A stretch of 64,000 nucleotides of DNA from assembly GCA_900553025.1 (NCBI GenBank), contig USBT01000003.1, forward strand, positions 1-64,000, read 5' to 3'. Below, piece by piece: positions 54,307 through 61,410 of the stretch (its first letter is position 1; each line of letters starts with the position of its first letter). The translations under genes were made by a program, and so were the position numbers. The notes below the pieces were generated by a model. That model saw nothing but the letters and a program-made list of their open reading frames with translations, was not told where the DNA came from and did not search any database. Source of the stretch: an uncultured Eubacteriales bacterium (GTDB lineage: Bacteria; Bacillota; Clostridia; Peptostreptococcales; Anaerovoracaceae).

Positions 54307-55637
54307 TGGCAGGTAGGGTACCACCACAAGACTTAAATGCTGAGAGAACAACACTGGGAGCGATTCTTTTGCGGGGAGAAGAGGCTTTTACGGACGTTTC
54401 AGACTATGCGAAGGAAGAGGATTTCTATGATCCTCATAACCGTGAGATTTTTGCAGCTATAGTGGATTTAGCCAAGGGCAATTCACCTATTGACCAAATT
54501 ACTGTGTCAGAACAACTTAGCAAAAGAGGGACACTAAAAACCGTTGGAGGCAGAGCATATATTGGAAGTCTTTCGTCCGATGTGCCATCTGTATCAAATG
54601 CGTCAGAGTATGCAAAAATCATTCACAACAAAGCAGTTTTGCGCACATTAATTAAAATTGCAGGCGATATTGAAGCTCAAAGCTATGATGCAAATCTACC
54701 TGCAGAAACGATACTGGAAAATGCAGAAAGCGCAATTTTTGAGATTGCAAAGGCCCGTCAAAAACGTGACTATACAATGATAAGCGAAGTTTTGATTGCA
54801 AATATGACTAGAATAGATGAGGCATGTAAGAATGATGGAAATGTAGGTCTTGAAACTGGATATATAGACCTTGATAAACGTATAGGAGGATTTCAAAAAG
54901 GTACGCTTAATATTATAGCGGCAAGGCCAGGCATGGGTAAAACAGCACTTGCACTAAATATTGCAAAAAACGTAGCTAAAAGAGGAGAATCTGTTCTAAT
55001 TTTTTCGTTAGAGATGGCAAAGGAAGAATTAGGATCAAGACTACATTCTATGGAGGCTCGAGTTAGTTCCACGAAGCTTAGAACAGGTGATTTGATGATA
55101 GAAGATTGGGAACAACTCAACCAAGCAGTGGATGATTTATACGAAAGCAAGCTTGCAATCGACGAAACAGCTGCAATTTCAATTTTGGAAATGAAGAATA
55201 AGTGCAGAAGATTCAAAGCGAAAAATGGTTTGGACCTTGTAATAGTTGACTACCTGCAGCTCATGGAAGCTGAAGGCGAAAACCGACAGCAGGAGGTTAG
55301 TAAACTATCGAGAAACCTTAAACTTATGTCAAAAGAAATGGATTGTCCATTTTTGGTGCTATCTCAACTTTCCAGAGGCCCTGAGGCTAGAAACGATAAA
55401 AGACCACTTTTGTCAGATCTCAGAGAATCTGGGTCAATAGAACAAGATGCTGACATTGTTATGTTTTTATATAATGATGAATATTACAACGGTGAAGAAT
55501 CAGACGAGAGAGGTATAACAGAGGTTCATATTGCAAAACATAGGGCAGGACCTACGGGCACAATCAAGCTTGGATGGAGATCGGAATATACAGAGTTTGT
55601 GAACCTTACAAGCGAAGAAGCGCTTAGGGGAATATAA
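54306..55637 (+). CDS. dnaB: Replicative DNA helicase DnaB
   Basis: 443 residues. N-terminal DnaB domain (PPQDLNAERTTLGAILL), RecA-like core with Walker A ARPGMGKTALALN, LEMAKEELGSRL, DLVIVDYLQLM (Walker B), VLSQLSRGPE and LRESGSIEQDADIV. It unwinds the replication fork. Its stop overlaps the start of the DnaD-like gene by one base (TAATG), so helicase and probable loader are made together. Confidence 0.97.
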   Translation: MAGRVPPQDLNAERTTLGAILLRGEEAFTDVSDYAKEEDFYDPHNREIFAAIVDLAKGNSPIDQITVSEQLSKRGTLKTVGGRAYIGSLSSDVPSVSNASEYAKIIHNKAVLRTLIKIAGDIEAQSYDANLPAETILENAESAIFEIAKARQKRDYTMISEVLIANMTRIDEACKNDGNVGLETGYIDLDKRIGGFQKGTLNIIAARPGMGKTALALNIAKNVAKRGESVLIFSLEMAKEELGSRLHSMEARVSSTKLRTGDLMIEDWEQLNQAVDDLYESKLAIDETAAISILEMKNKCRRFKAKNGLDLVIVDYLQLMEAEGENRQQEVSKLSRNLKLMSKEMDCPFLVLSQLSRGPEARNDKRPLLSDLRESGSIEQDADIVMFLYNDEYYNGEESDERGITEVHIAKHRAGPTGTIKLGWRSEYTEFVNLTSEEALRGI

Positions 55638-56938
55638 TGAAATACGTAATTGAAGAAACTAACGATTTCTTTCTCAACGATACCGCTATTGAGAATTTAT
55701 TTATAAGTGAATATATTGTAAGTGCTCCAGGAGATTATGTTAAAGTATATCTTTTTGGCGCGATGTGTAGCCAAAATAATATTACTCTTGAAACCAAAGT
55801 AATGGCTTCTACACTAGGAATATCTGAAGACAAAGTTTTAAAAGCTTGGGAATATTGGGAAACTATGGGAGCAATCAAACGACTTTACATCGGAGACAGT
55901 GGAGAACTTGATTTTTCCGTACAATTTCTCAAGCTAAAGAACCGTTTTTATTCGATAGGTCTTGAAAAGAAATCAAGCAGTGAAGATGAAAACGCGGATA
56001 ATTCCAACAAACCAGATGAGTCTGCAAATGTTTTTGGGAATGAAGAAGTAAAGACACTTATTAAAAATATCGAAAAAACAATAGGCACTAATATGACCAC
56101 CTATGGCTTTGAAGCTATCATTAGACTTATAAATGAAAAGCATGCTGCAATAGATATGATTGACTATGCTGCACAGTATTCAAATAATCGACAAAAGGGC
56201 GATATGCGTTACATTGTAAGAGTGGTAGAAAATTGGCTTGAAAAAGGGATTAGAGATAGGGAATCTGCGGTTAATTATGTCAGAGAGCACGATGAGAGAT
56301 ATTTTGTATACTCTGTTATTATGAAAAATCTTTTTGGATATGATAGGCCACCAAATCAGGGGGAAAAAGAGATGATGAACAGGTGGCTTGATGATGAAGG
56401 GTATTCGCTAGAAAGAATTATCAGTGCATGCAAGAAGACAACGGGAATTAGGGAGCCTAATTTTAATTATGTAAACAAGGTTTTACAAGGTATGCGTGAT
56501 GATGAGAGGAAGAAGGAGAACATATTAAACCAAGAAGCTGAAGTAACTCCTACTGTTTTGGAGCAATATTTAAGATTTATAAGAGCGGAAGCTCAGGAAC
56601 AAGCAAAGAAACGAGCAGCAGATATCTTCAGGAAATATCCTGATGTAAAAAATATTGAAAGGCGACTTCAAGAGGCTTATAGGGAAAGAATAATCAAGGG
56701 CTCAAAAGGTGGAGTGGCAACACGTGCCGAGTATGACAAAATGATTGAAGACTTAAAGGTGCGAAAACAAAAGTTGCTTGATGAAGCAGGTCTTGTCAGT
56801 GACTATCTTGAGCCATCATATAAGTGCGAGATTTGCTCGGATACTTGTCTTACAAACGATGGAGTTTGTAAGTGTAGACCAATCCGAATTTCAGAAGCTA
56901 GAGATTGGCTTAAAGAAATTAATGCTAAAAGATTCTAA
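55637..56938 (+). CDS. DnaD-like replication protein with a C-terminal zinc-binding motif
   Basis: 433 residues. The N-terminal ~110 resemble a winged helix (LETKVMASTLGISEDKVLKAWEYW). Two DnaD-type helical domains follow (about 160-215 and 225-295; the second ends with NFNYVNKVLQGM). A charged helix leads to a C-terminal Cys cluster, YKCEICSDTCLTNDGVCKC. That cluster resembles the zinc finger at the start of DnaC/DnaI helicase loaders, but the ATPase part is absent here and no loader gene follows. In related clostridia a dnaC gene often lies at this place. It probably helps load DnaB. Confidence 0.78.
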   Translation: MKYVIEETNDFFLNDTAIENLFISEYIVSAPGDYVKVYLFGAMCSQNNITLETKVMASTLGISEDKVLKAWEYWETMGAIKRLYIGDSGELDFSVQFLKLKNRFYSIGLEKKSSSEDENADNSNKPDESANVFGNEEVKTLIKNIEKTIGTNMTTYGFEAIIRLINEKHAAIDMIDYAAQYSNNRQKGDMRYIVRVVENWLEKGIRDRESAVNYVREHDERYFVYSVIMKNLFGYDRPPNQGEKEMMNRWLDDEGYSLERIISACKKTTGIREPNFNYVNKVLQGMRDDERKKENILNQEAEVTPTVLEQYLRFIRAEAQEQAKKRAADIFRKYPDVKNIERRLQEAYRERIIKGSKGGVATRAEYDKMIEDLKVRKQKLLDEAGLVSDYLEPSYKCEICSDTCLTNDGVCKCRPIRISEARDWLKEINAKRF

Positions 56939-56954
56939 AGAAGGGGTATCAGTG

Positions 56955-57281
56955 ATGCAAAAGAGGGTTAGATACAATTGGTTGAGAATTATCGTAATAT
57001 CAATTATCGTAGTATCATTGATTTATGGCATTTTTATTGTAAAGAATATGTCGAAGCTACTTTCTGAAAACTCAGAATTAAAAAAACAAAATACAGAGCT
57101 AACAAAACAGAAAAAAAGCTTGGAAAATGAGCTTAAGAACGTAAATAAACCAGAGTATATTGAGGAGCAAGCCAAATTGCAGCTTAAGCTTATAAAGCCA
57201 GGCGAAACTTTATTTATCCTTGGAGAAGAGAACGCTTTGCCCGGATATGAGGAAAAACAAAATAAAGAAAAAGATAACTGA
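56955..57281 (+). CDS. FtsB/DivIC-family septum formation protein
   Basis: 108 residues from ATG 56955 (AAGGGG upstream); the longer frame lies over the previous gene. A short basic cytoplasmic start, one membrane helix (about 10-30, WLRIIVISIIVVSLIYGIF), a coiled coil (about 33-65, with leucine heptads) and the family ending EYIEEQAKLQLKLIKPGETLFI. It is a bitopic division protein expected to pair with FtsL/DivIB. Its place between replication genes and rnmV is unusual. Confidence 0.88.
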   Translation: MQKRVRYNWLRIIVISIIVVSLIYGIFIVKNMSKLLSENSELKKQNTELTKQKKSLENELKNVNKPEYIEEQAKLQLKLIKPGETLFILGEENALPGYEEKQNKEKDN

Positions 57282-57284
57282 GAA

Positions 57285-57980
57285 ATGAATGATAAAAATA
57301 ATAGAGCTTTTAATGACGATAAAAAGCCTAGGGTAGATAAAAAGCCTAAAATAAAAGAGGCAATAGTTGTTGAAGGTAGAGATGATACACTTGCGGTTAG
57401 CAAGGCTGTGGATGCAATTATAATAGAAACTCATGGATTCGGTCTTAGCGACAAGACGTGGAAAATTCTTGATAAAGCATACCGAGAAAGGGGTCTGATA
57501 ATTCTAACGGACCCTGACCATGGCGGAAGAAGCATAAGAAGAAAAATATTGAATCGATTTCCAGGAAGCAAGGAAGCATTTGTATCCACGGAAAAGGCAA
57601 GCAAAAAGGGGGATGTGGGCATAGAGAACGCAGCCCCTGATGATATTTGGGAAGCATTAAGCAAAGCCAGAGCGAGCCTTGCACCCTCAAGCGGGGAAAG
57701 AACAAAAGAGCGATATAAAAATAGCTATGAAGAGAGCCACAAGGAGCAATATAAAGATACCCATAAAGAGGGCTATGATATGAGCTTGCTTGTTAAGTGG
57801 AATCTGGTTGGAGAATCGAATTCCCGAAAGCGAAGAGAAGTATTTTGTGACAATCTGGGTATAGGATATAGCAACGCAAAGGGCTTGCTGAAAAAGCTCA
57901 ATCAATACGAGATTGGCGAGGCTGAGATAGAGAGTGCTCTTAGCAGCATTTACTGCAATGATATTTTAGAGGAAAAATGA
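57285..57980 (+). CDS. rnmV: Ribonuclease M5
   Basis: 231 residues. TOPRIM domain: KEAIVVEGRDDTLAV (catalytic Glu), LTDPDHGGRSIRRKI (D-x-D), then the C-terminal RNase M5 domain (NSRKRREVFCDNLGIGYSNAKGLLKKLN in part). It matures the 5S rRNA. Residues about 142-165 are an extra Lys/Glu/Tyr/His-rich insert coded by a 36-base tandem repeat. It overlaps rsmA by four bases, the usual rnmV-rsmA pair. Confidence 0.94.
   Translation: MNDKNNRAFNDDKKPRVDKKPKIKEAIVVEGRDDTLAVSKAVDAIIIETHGFGLSDKTWKILDKAYRERGLIILTDPDHGGRSIRRKILNRFPGSKEAFVSTEKASKKGDVGIENAAPDDIWEALSKARASLAPSSGERTKERYKNSYEESHKEQYKDTHKEGYDMSLLVKWNLVGESNSRKRREVFCDNLGIGYSNAKGLLKKLNQYEIGEAEIESALSSIYCNDILEEK
57709..57780 (+). repeat. Two in-frame 36-base repeats inside rnmV
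   Basis: The two units (offset 36 bases, e.g. ATATAAAAAT at 57713 and ATATAAAGAT at 57749) code ERYKNSYEESHK and EQYKDTHKEGYD. They lie between the TOPRIM and the C-terminal domain. Confidence 0.6.
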
Positions 57981-58867
57981 AACCATATACGAGGAACGCG
58001 GTCAGGGAAATCAGCGAAAAGCATGGATTTCGACGTGCTGACAGCTTGGGACAGAATTTTTTAGTTGATAGGAACATAATTGAGAAAATAATTGACGCGG
58101 CAGAATTGACAGAAAATACCCTTGTGATTGAAATTGGACCTGGGATGGGTGCTTTGACGCAAGTGGCAGCGGAGAAAGCAGGCAAGGTGATTGCGGTAGA
58201 AATTGATCGACATTTGATTCCCGTGCTAGGTGAGGTTGTTGGACATCTAGATAATGTTGAAATTATTAACCAGGATATTCTCAAAACGGATATAAATGAA
58301 TTAATTGACTCAGAGAAGAAAAATTTTGCTACTTCAGATCACGAGATTGATAAGGTTGTAATTTTAGGAAATTTGCCGTATTATATTACAACGCCGATAA
58401 TTATGGGAATTCTCGAAAGACAAATCGAGATGGATACAATGGTTATTATGATGCAAAAGGAGGTTGCGGAGAGAATTGTCGCGACACCTGGCGGCAAGAC
58501 GTATGGAGCATTATCAATAGCCTGTCAATTTTTTTGTGAGACGAATTATGTCACGACAGTGCCGAGAACCGTTTTCCAGCCGCAGCCGAAGGTCGATTCA
58601 GCTGTTTTAAGGCTCGACAAAAGAGCGGAATTGCCATGGGAAATCGGCGCAGGTGGATGGAAACTTTTTTTTGAGGTTGTCAGAGCAGGATTTAACCGAA
58701 GAAGGAAGACGCTTTTAAATGCACTCACCGCACTTGGCATGGACAAGACAGAGCTTAGGAGCATATTGGACGAAGCAGGAGTTGAGCCAAGCCGGAGGGC
58801 GGAGACCTTATCAATTCAGGAGTTTGCAAATGTCGCAAACGCAATAGGACGACAGAGGGAGCTTTAA
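57977..58867 (+). CDS. rsmA: 16S rRNA dimethyladenosine transferase RsmA (KsgA)
   Basis: 296 residues. SAM-binding VIEIGPGMGALTQ, LGQNFLVDRNII near the start, LGNLPYYITTPI (N-L-P-Y catalytic motif), QPQPKVDSAVLRL and the C-terminal RRKTLLNAL. It dimethylates A1518 and A1519 of 16S rRNA. Its end runs into the first of a series of 18-base repeats. Confidence 0.97.
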   Translation: MKPYTRNAVREISEKHGFRRADSLGQNFLVDRNIIEKIIDAAELTENTLVIEIGPGMGALTQVAAEKAGKVIAVEIDRHLIPVLGEVVGHLDNVEIINQDILKTDINELIDSEKKNFATSDHEIDKVVILGNLPYYITTPIIMGILERQIEMDTMVIMMQKEVAERIVATPGGKTYGALSIACQFFCETNYVTTVPRTVFQPQPKVDSAVLRLDKRAELPWEIGAGGWKLFFEVVRAGFNRRRKTLLNALTALGMDKTELRSILDEAGVEPSRRAETLSIQEFANVANAIGRQREL

Positions 58868-58965
58868 CAGACGAGGGGCTTTAATGGACGACGCAACTTT
58901 AAAGGACAAGGGAGCTTTGATGGGCTAGAAAACCTTAAAGGACAAGGGGGCTTTAATGGACAAGG
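58847..58965 (+). repeat. Tandem 18-base repeats leading into the LTA-synthase-like gene
   Basis: Units start at about 58847, 58869, 58886, 58904, 58922 and 58940. The best copies (GGACAAGGGAGCTTTGAT, GGACAAGGGGGCTTTAAT) match the real start region of the next gene, whose ATG is at 58956. Several units therefore carry a purine-rich run followed by ATG or a near start: decoy or alternative translation starts. Confidence 0.75.
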
Positions 58966-60998
58966 AAAACAAAGAAAATATAAATATTGAAGTTAAGAGC
59001 ATTAAAGATATCAAAAATATATTTGACAGATATAGGCATGGATTTTTAGGATTTTGTGTTATACACGCATTTCTTCTTAACTTGTTTCTGGAAACTCTTG
59101 CCAGAAAGGGCGTATCGTGGGCTGGTGGATTTTTGTTCCTAGTCAACTCGCCAATAGTATTTTTTTATAACACCCTTATAATATTTGCAACACTTTCTTT
59201 TGCTGCTCTTTTTAGACGACGAACGTTTGTAATAACAATAATTTCAGCTTGTTGGCTTGCAATCGGTATTGCAAATGGAATAATCCTGACCCAGAGAATG
59301 ACACCTTTTACCGTAAAGGATTTGAGTGCTATTACAGAGGGAGCGACCCTTATCACAAACTACCTCTCGAAATTCCAGATTGTGCTTATTGCGATTGGAC
59401 TTGTTTTGCTCGTGGTCGGAGTTGTATTTCTGTTCATCAAGGGCCCGAAAAAGAAAGAAAAAATTAACTATAGACGCAATGTGGCAGGGTTTATCCTCGT
59501 CTGCGTATTTACGGGTGCGGCTACAATGGGAGTAATTAACCAAGGCATTGTAAACACCTTCTTTGGAAATCTAGCCTATGCATACAGAGATTATGGCATA
59601 CCATATTGCTTCATAAGCACATGGGTCAATACTGGAATTAGAAAGCCGGACAACTACTCCAAGGAATCCGTCGACAAAATACTCGCTTCGGCAGGACTAT
59701 CCGAACGAAAAGCAGACTATTTTGTTAAGGGCGATGCCGCAGACAGTAAGAAATATCCGAATATAATATATTTGCAGCTTGAATCCTTTGTGGACCCTCA
59801 GCTTTTCACGAATATACAATGCGACAAGGACCCAATGCCATACTACAGACAGCTGATGAAGGACTACTCCTCTGGACTGATTGAGGTTCCGGCTTGTGGT
59901 GCAGGAACAGCAAATACAGAATTTGAAACACTGACGGGCGTAAGTGCTAGATTCTTCGGACCAGGAGAATATCCATATAAGTCGGTGCTGACGGACAACA
60001 CAATGGAGAGCACAGCATTTGACCTGAAAAAGCTAGGCTTTGGGACACACGCTATCCACAACCATAGAGCAGTCTTTTATAACAGGCACGAAGTATTTAG
60101 AAATTTGGGCTTTGACACCTTCACATCTGTTGAATATATGAGTGATGTCGACAAAACACCTAAGAATTGGGCAAAGGATAATGTACTTACTGGTGCAATA
60201 ATGGATGCACTAAAGAGCACTGATGGGCGTGATTACGTACATACTATATCGGTACAAGGCCACGGCAAATATCCTACAGAGCAGCTTATACAGAATCCAA
60301 ATATCAATATTACCGCGGCACCAAATGAGGAGCTTAAATGGAAATACGAATACTATGTGAATCAGATTTACGAGATGGACAAGTTTGTCAAGAGGTTAAC
60401 TGATGAGCTTGAAAAGTTCGATGAACCGACAGTTCTTGTGATGTTTGGGGACCACATACCGGCACTTGACATAACCAAGGAGACTTATGCGCTCAAGGAT
60501 TTATATAAGACGCAATATTTAATATGGTCTAACTTCAAGACGGAAAAAATTGACCAAGATGTAAAGGCATATGAGCTATCAAGTATTTTGTTTGAGAGGC
60601 TTGGAATACACGCTGGAAACATAATCCAATACGGACAAAATATAGATAGGAATAGTCCTGAGTATCTCAAAGGATTGGAAGCTTTAGCTTATGATGTATT
60701 ATATGGCAAAAAGTACATGTACGGCGAGAAGTCCATTGTTAAGCCGTCGGAAATGAAGATGGGTGTAAAGCCGATAAAGATACAAAAGATTGTGCAGGCA
60801 GGGGATAAGTACTACATTAAGGGCGAAAATTTCACCGAATATAGCAAGGTTACACTCGACGGCGAGCTGCTCAAGACTTTCTATCTTGGACCGACGCTTC
60901 TGGGACTTGTGGATGAGGTTGATCCGAGCAAAGCCAGCGAAATGAAGGTAAGCCAGATAGATAAAAACAGCAAGGAGATAATAAGCACGACGGAGTAG
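58956..60998 (+). CDS. LTA-synthase/sulfatase-family membrane protein
   Basis: 680 residues. Five membrane helices (about 28-205) precede an extracellular sulfatase-fold domain (about 265-570). The metal-binding IYLQLESF, the nucleophile Thr318 in GAGTANTEFETLTG, and VLVMFGDHIPAL are the LtaS-like marks. A C-terminal beta domain of about 70 residues (VKPIKIQKIV, YYIKGENFTEYSKVTLDG) is extra and looks IPT/TIG-like. Enzymes of this family move glycerol-phosphate units from phosphatidylglycerol to lipoteichoic acid or a related polymer. The start lies in the last of the 18-base repeats. Confidence 0.88.
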   Translation: MDKENKENINIEVKSIKDIKNIFDRYRHGFLGFCVIHAFLLNLFLETLARKGVSWAGGFLFLVNSPIVFFYNTLIIFATLSFAALFRRRTFVITIISACWLAIGIANGIILTQRMTPFTVKDLSAITEGATLITNYLSKFQIVLIAIGLVLLVVGVVFLFIKGPKKKEKINYRRNVAGFILVCVFTGAATMGVINQGIVNTFFGNLAYAYRDYGIPYCFISTWVNTGIRKPDNYSKESVDKILASAGLSERKADYFVKGDAADSKKYPNIIYLQLESFVDPQLFTNIQCDKDPMPYYRQLMKDYSSGLIEVPACGAGTANTEFETLTGVSARFFGPGEYPYKSVLTDNTMESTAFDLKKLGFGTHAIHNHRAVFYNRHEVFRNLGFDTFTSVEYMSDVDKTPKNWAKDNVLTGAIMDALKSTDGRDYVHTISVQGHGKYPTEQLIQNPNINITAAPNEELKWKYEYYVNQIYEMDKFVKRLTDELEKFDEPTVLVMFGDHIPALDITKETYALKDLYKTQYLIWSNFKTEKIDQDVKAYELSSILFERLGIHAGNIIQYGQNIDRNSPEYLKGLEALAYDVLYGKKYMYGEKSIVKPSEMKMGVKPIKIQKIVQAGDKYYIKGENFTEYSKVTLDGELLKTFYLGPTLLGLVDEVDPSKASEMKVSQIDKNSKEIISTTE

Positions 60999-61103
60999 AC
61001 GACAGAATAATATAACATAAGGCAACATAAGACGAGATGAGATAGTTGTTACTATATTTGATTTAAGTTTTGGGCAAAAGAAGCTCACAAGTAGATGAGA
61101 AAT

Positions 61104-61142
61104 GCTGTATTGACTGGTAAACCAGTTGATACGGCGTTTTTT
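61104..61142 (+). terminator. Terminator after the LTA-synthase-like gene
   Basis: GCTGTATTGACTGG pairs with CCAGTTGATACGGC (with G-U pairs) around AAA-type loop bases, followed by six T's within GTTTTTTC. Confidence 0.8.
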
Positions 61143-61307
61143 CTTGGAGGAAATTGGAGGAAAAAGGCATTTTGGTAGCAGGCACAACATATAGCAAAAT
61201 AAATTCAGTTAATACAACATATTGTGAATAATAAAACAGCTTGAGAAAACAACTCAACAATAAACTTTATTTGCATAAATAAAGAGCAATAAAATATCAG
61301 AAAACCC

Positions 61308-61338
61308 TTGAAAATACTCATATGGGGGGGGGTAGAAT
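61308..61338 (+). promoter_or_regulatory. Promoter with a G9 run in its spacer (candidate phase-variable switch)
   Basis: TTGAAA (61308-61313) and TAGAAT (61333-61338) are the best -35/-10 pair upstream of the BspA-like gene. The spacer is 19 bases and ends in nine consecutive G (61324-61332). Loss of one or two G would give the favoured 18 or 17 bases. No other G-run of this length was seen in the window. Confidence 0.6.
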
Positions 61339-61410
61339 GAAAGTGTATATTTTTATCAAAAAATAACAATATAAATAAAATTAAAGAAATAAAAATCAAG
61401 GAGGCTCAAA

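Larger units (their letters stand above)
60999..61410. other. 412-base gap before the BspA-like gene
   Basis: No gene seen. It contains the terminator of the LTA-synthase-like gene (61104-61142), AT-rich sequence, and the promoter with a nine-G run (61308-61338) ahead of the surface protein. Confidence 0.6.

Noticed and set aside
61346..61351. TATATT as the -10 of the BspA-like gene
   Set aside because: At 17 bases its -35 would fall inside the G-run, so TTGAAA/TAGAAT is the better pair.
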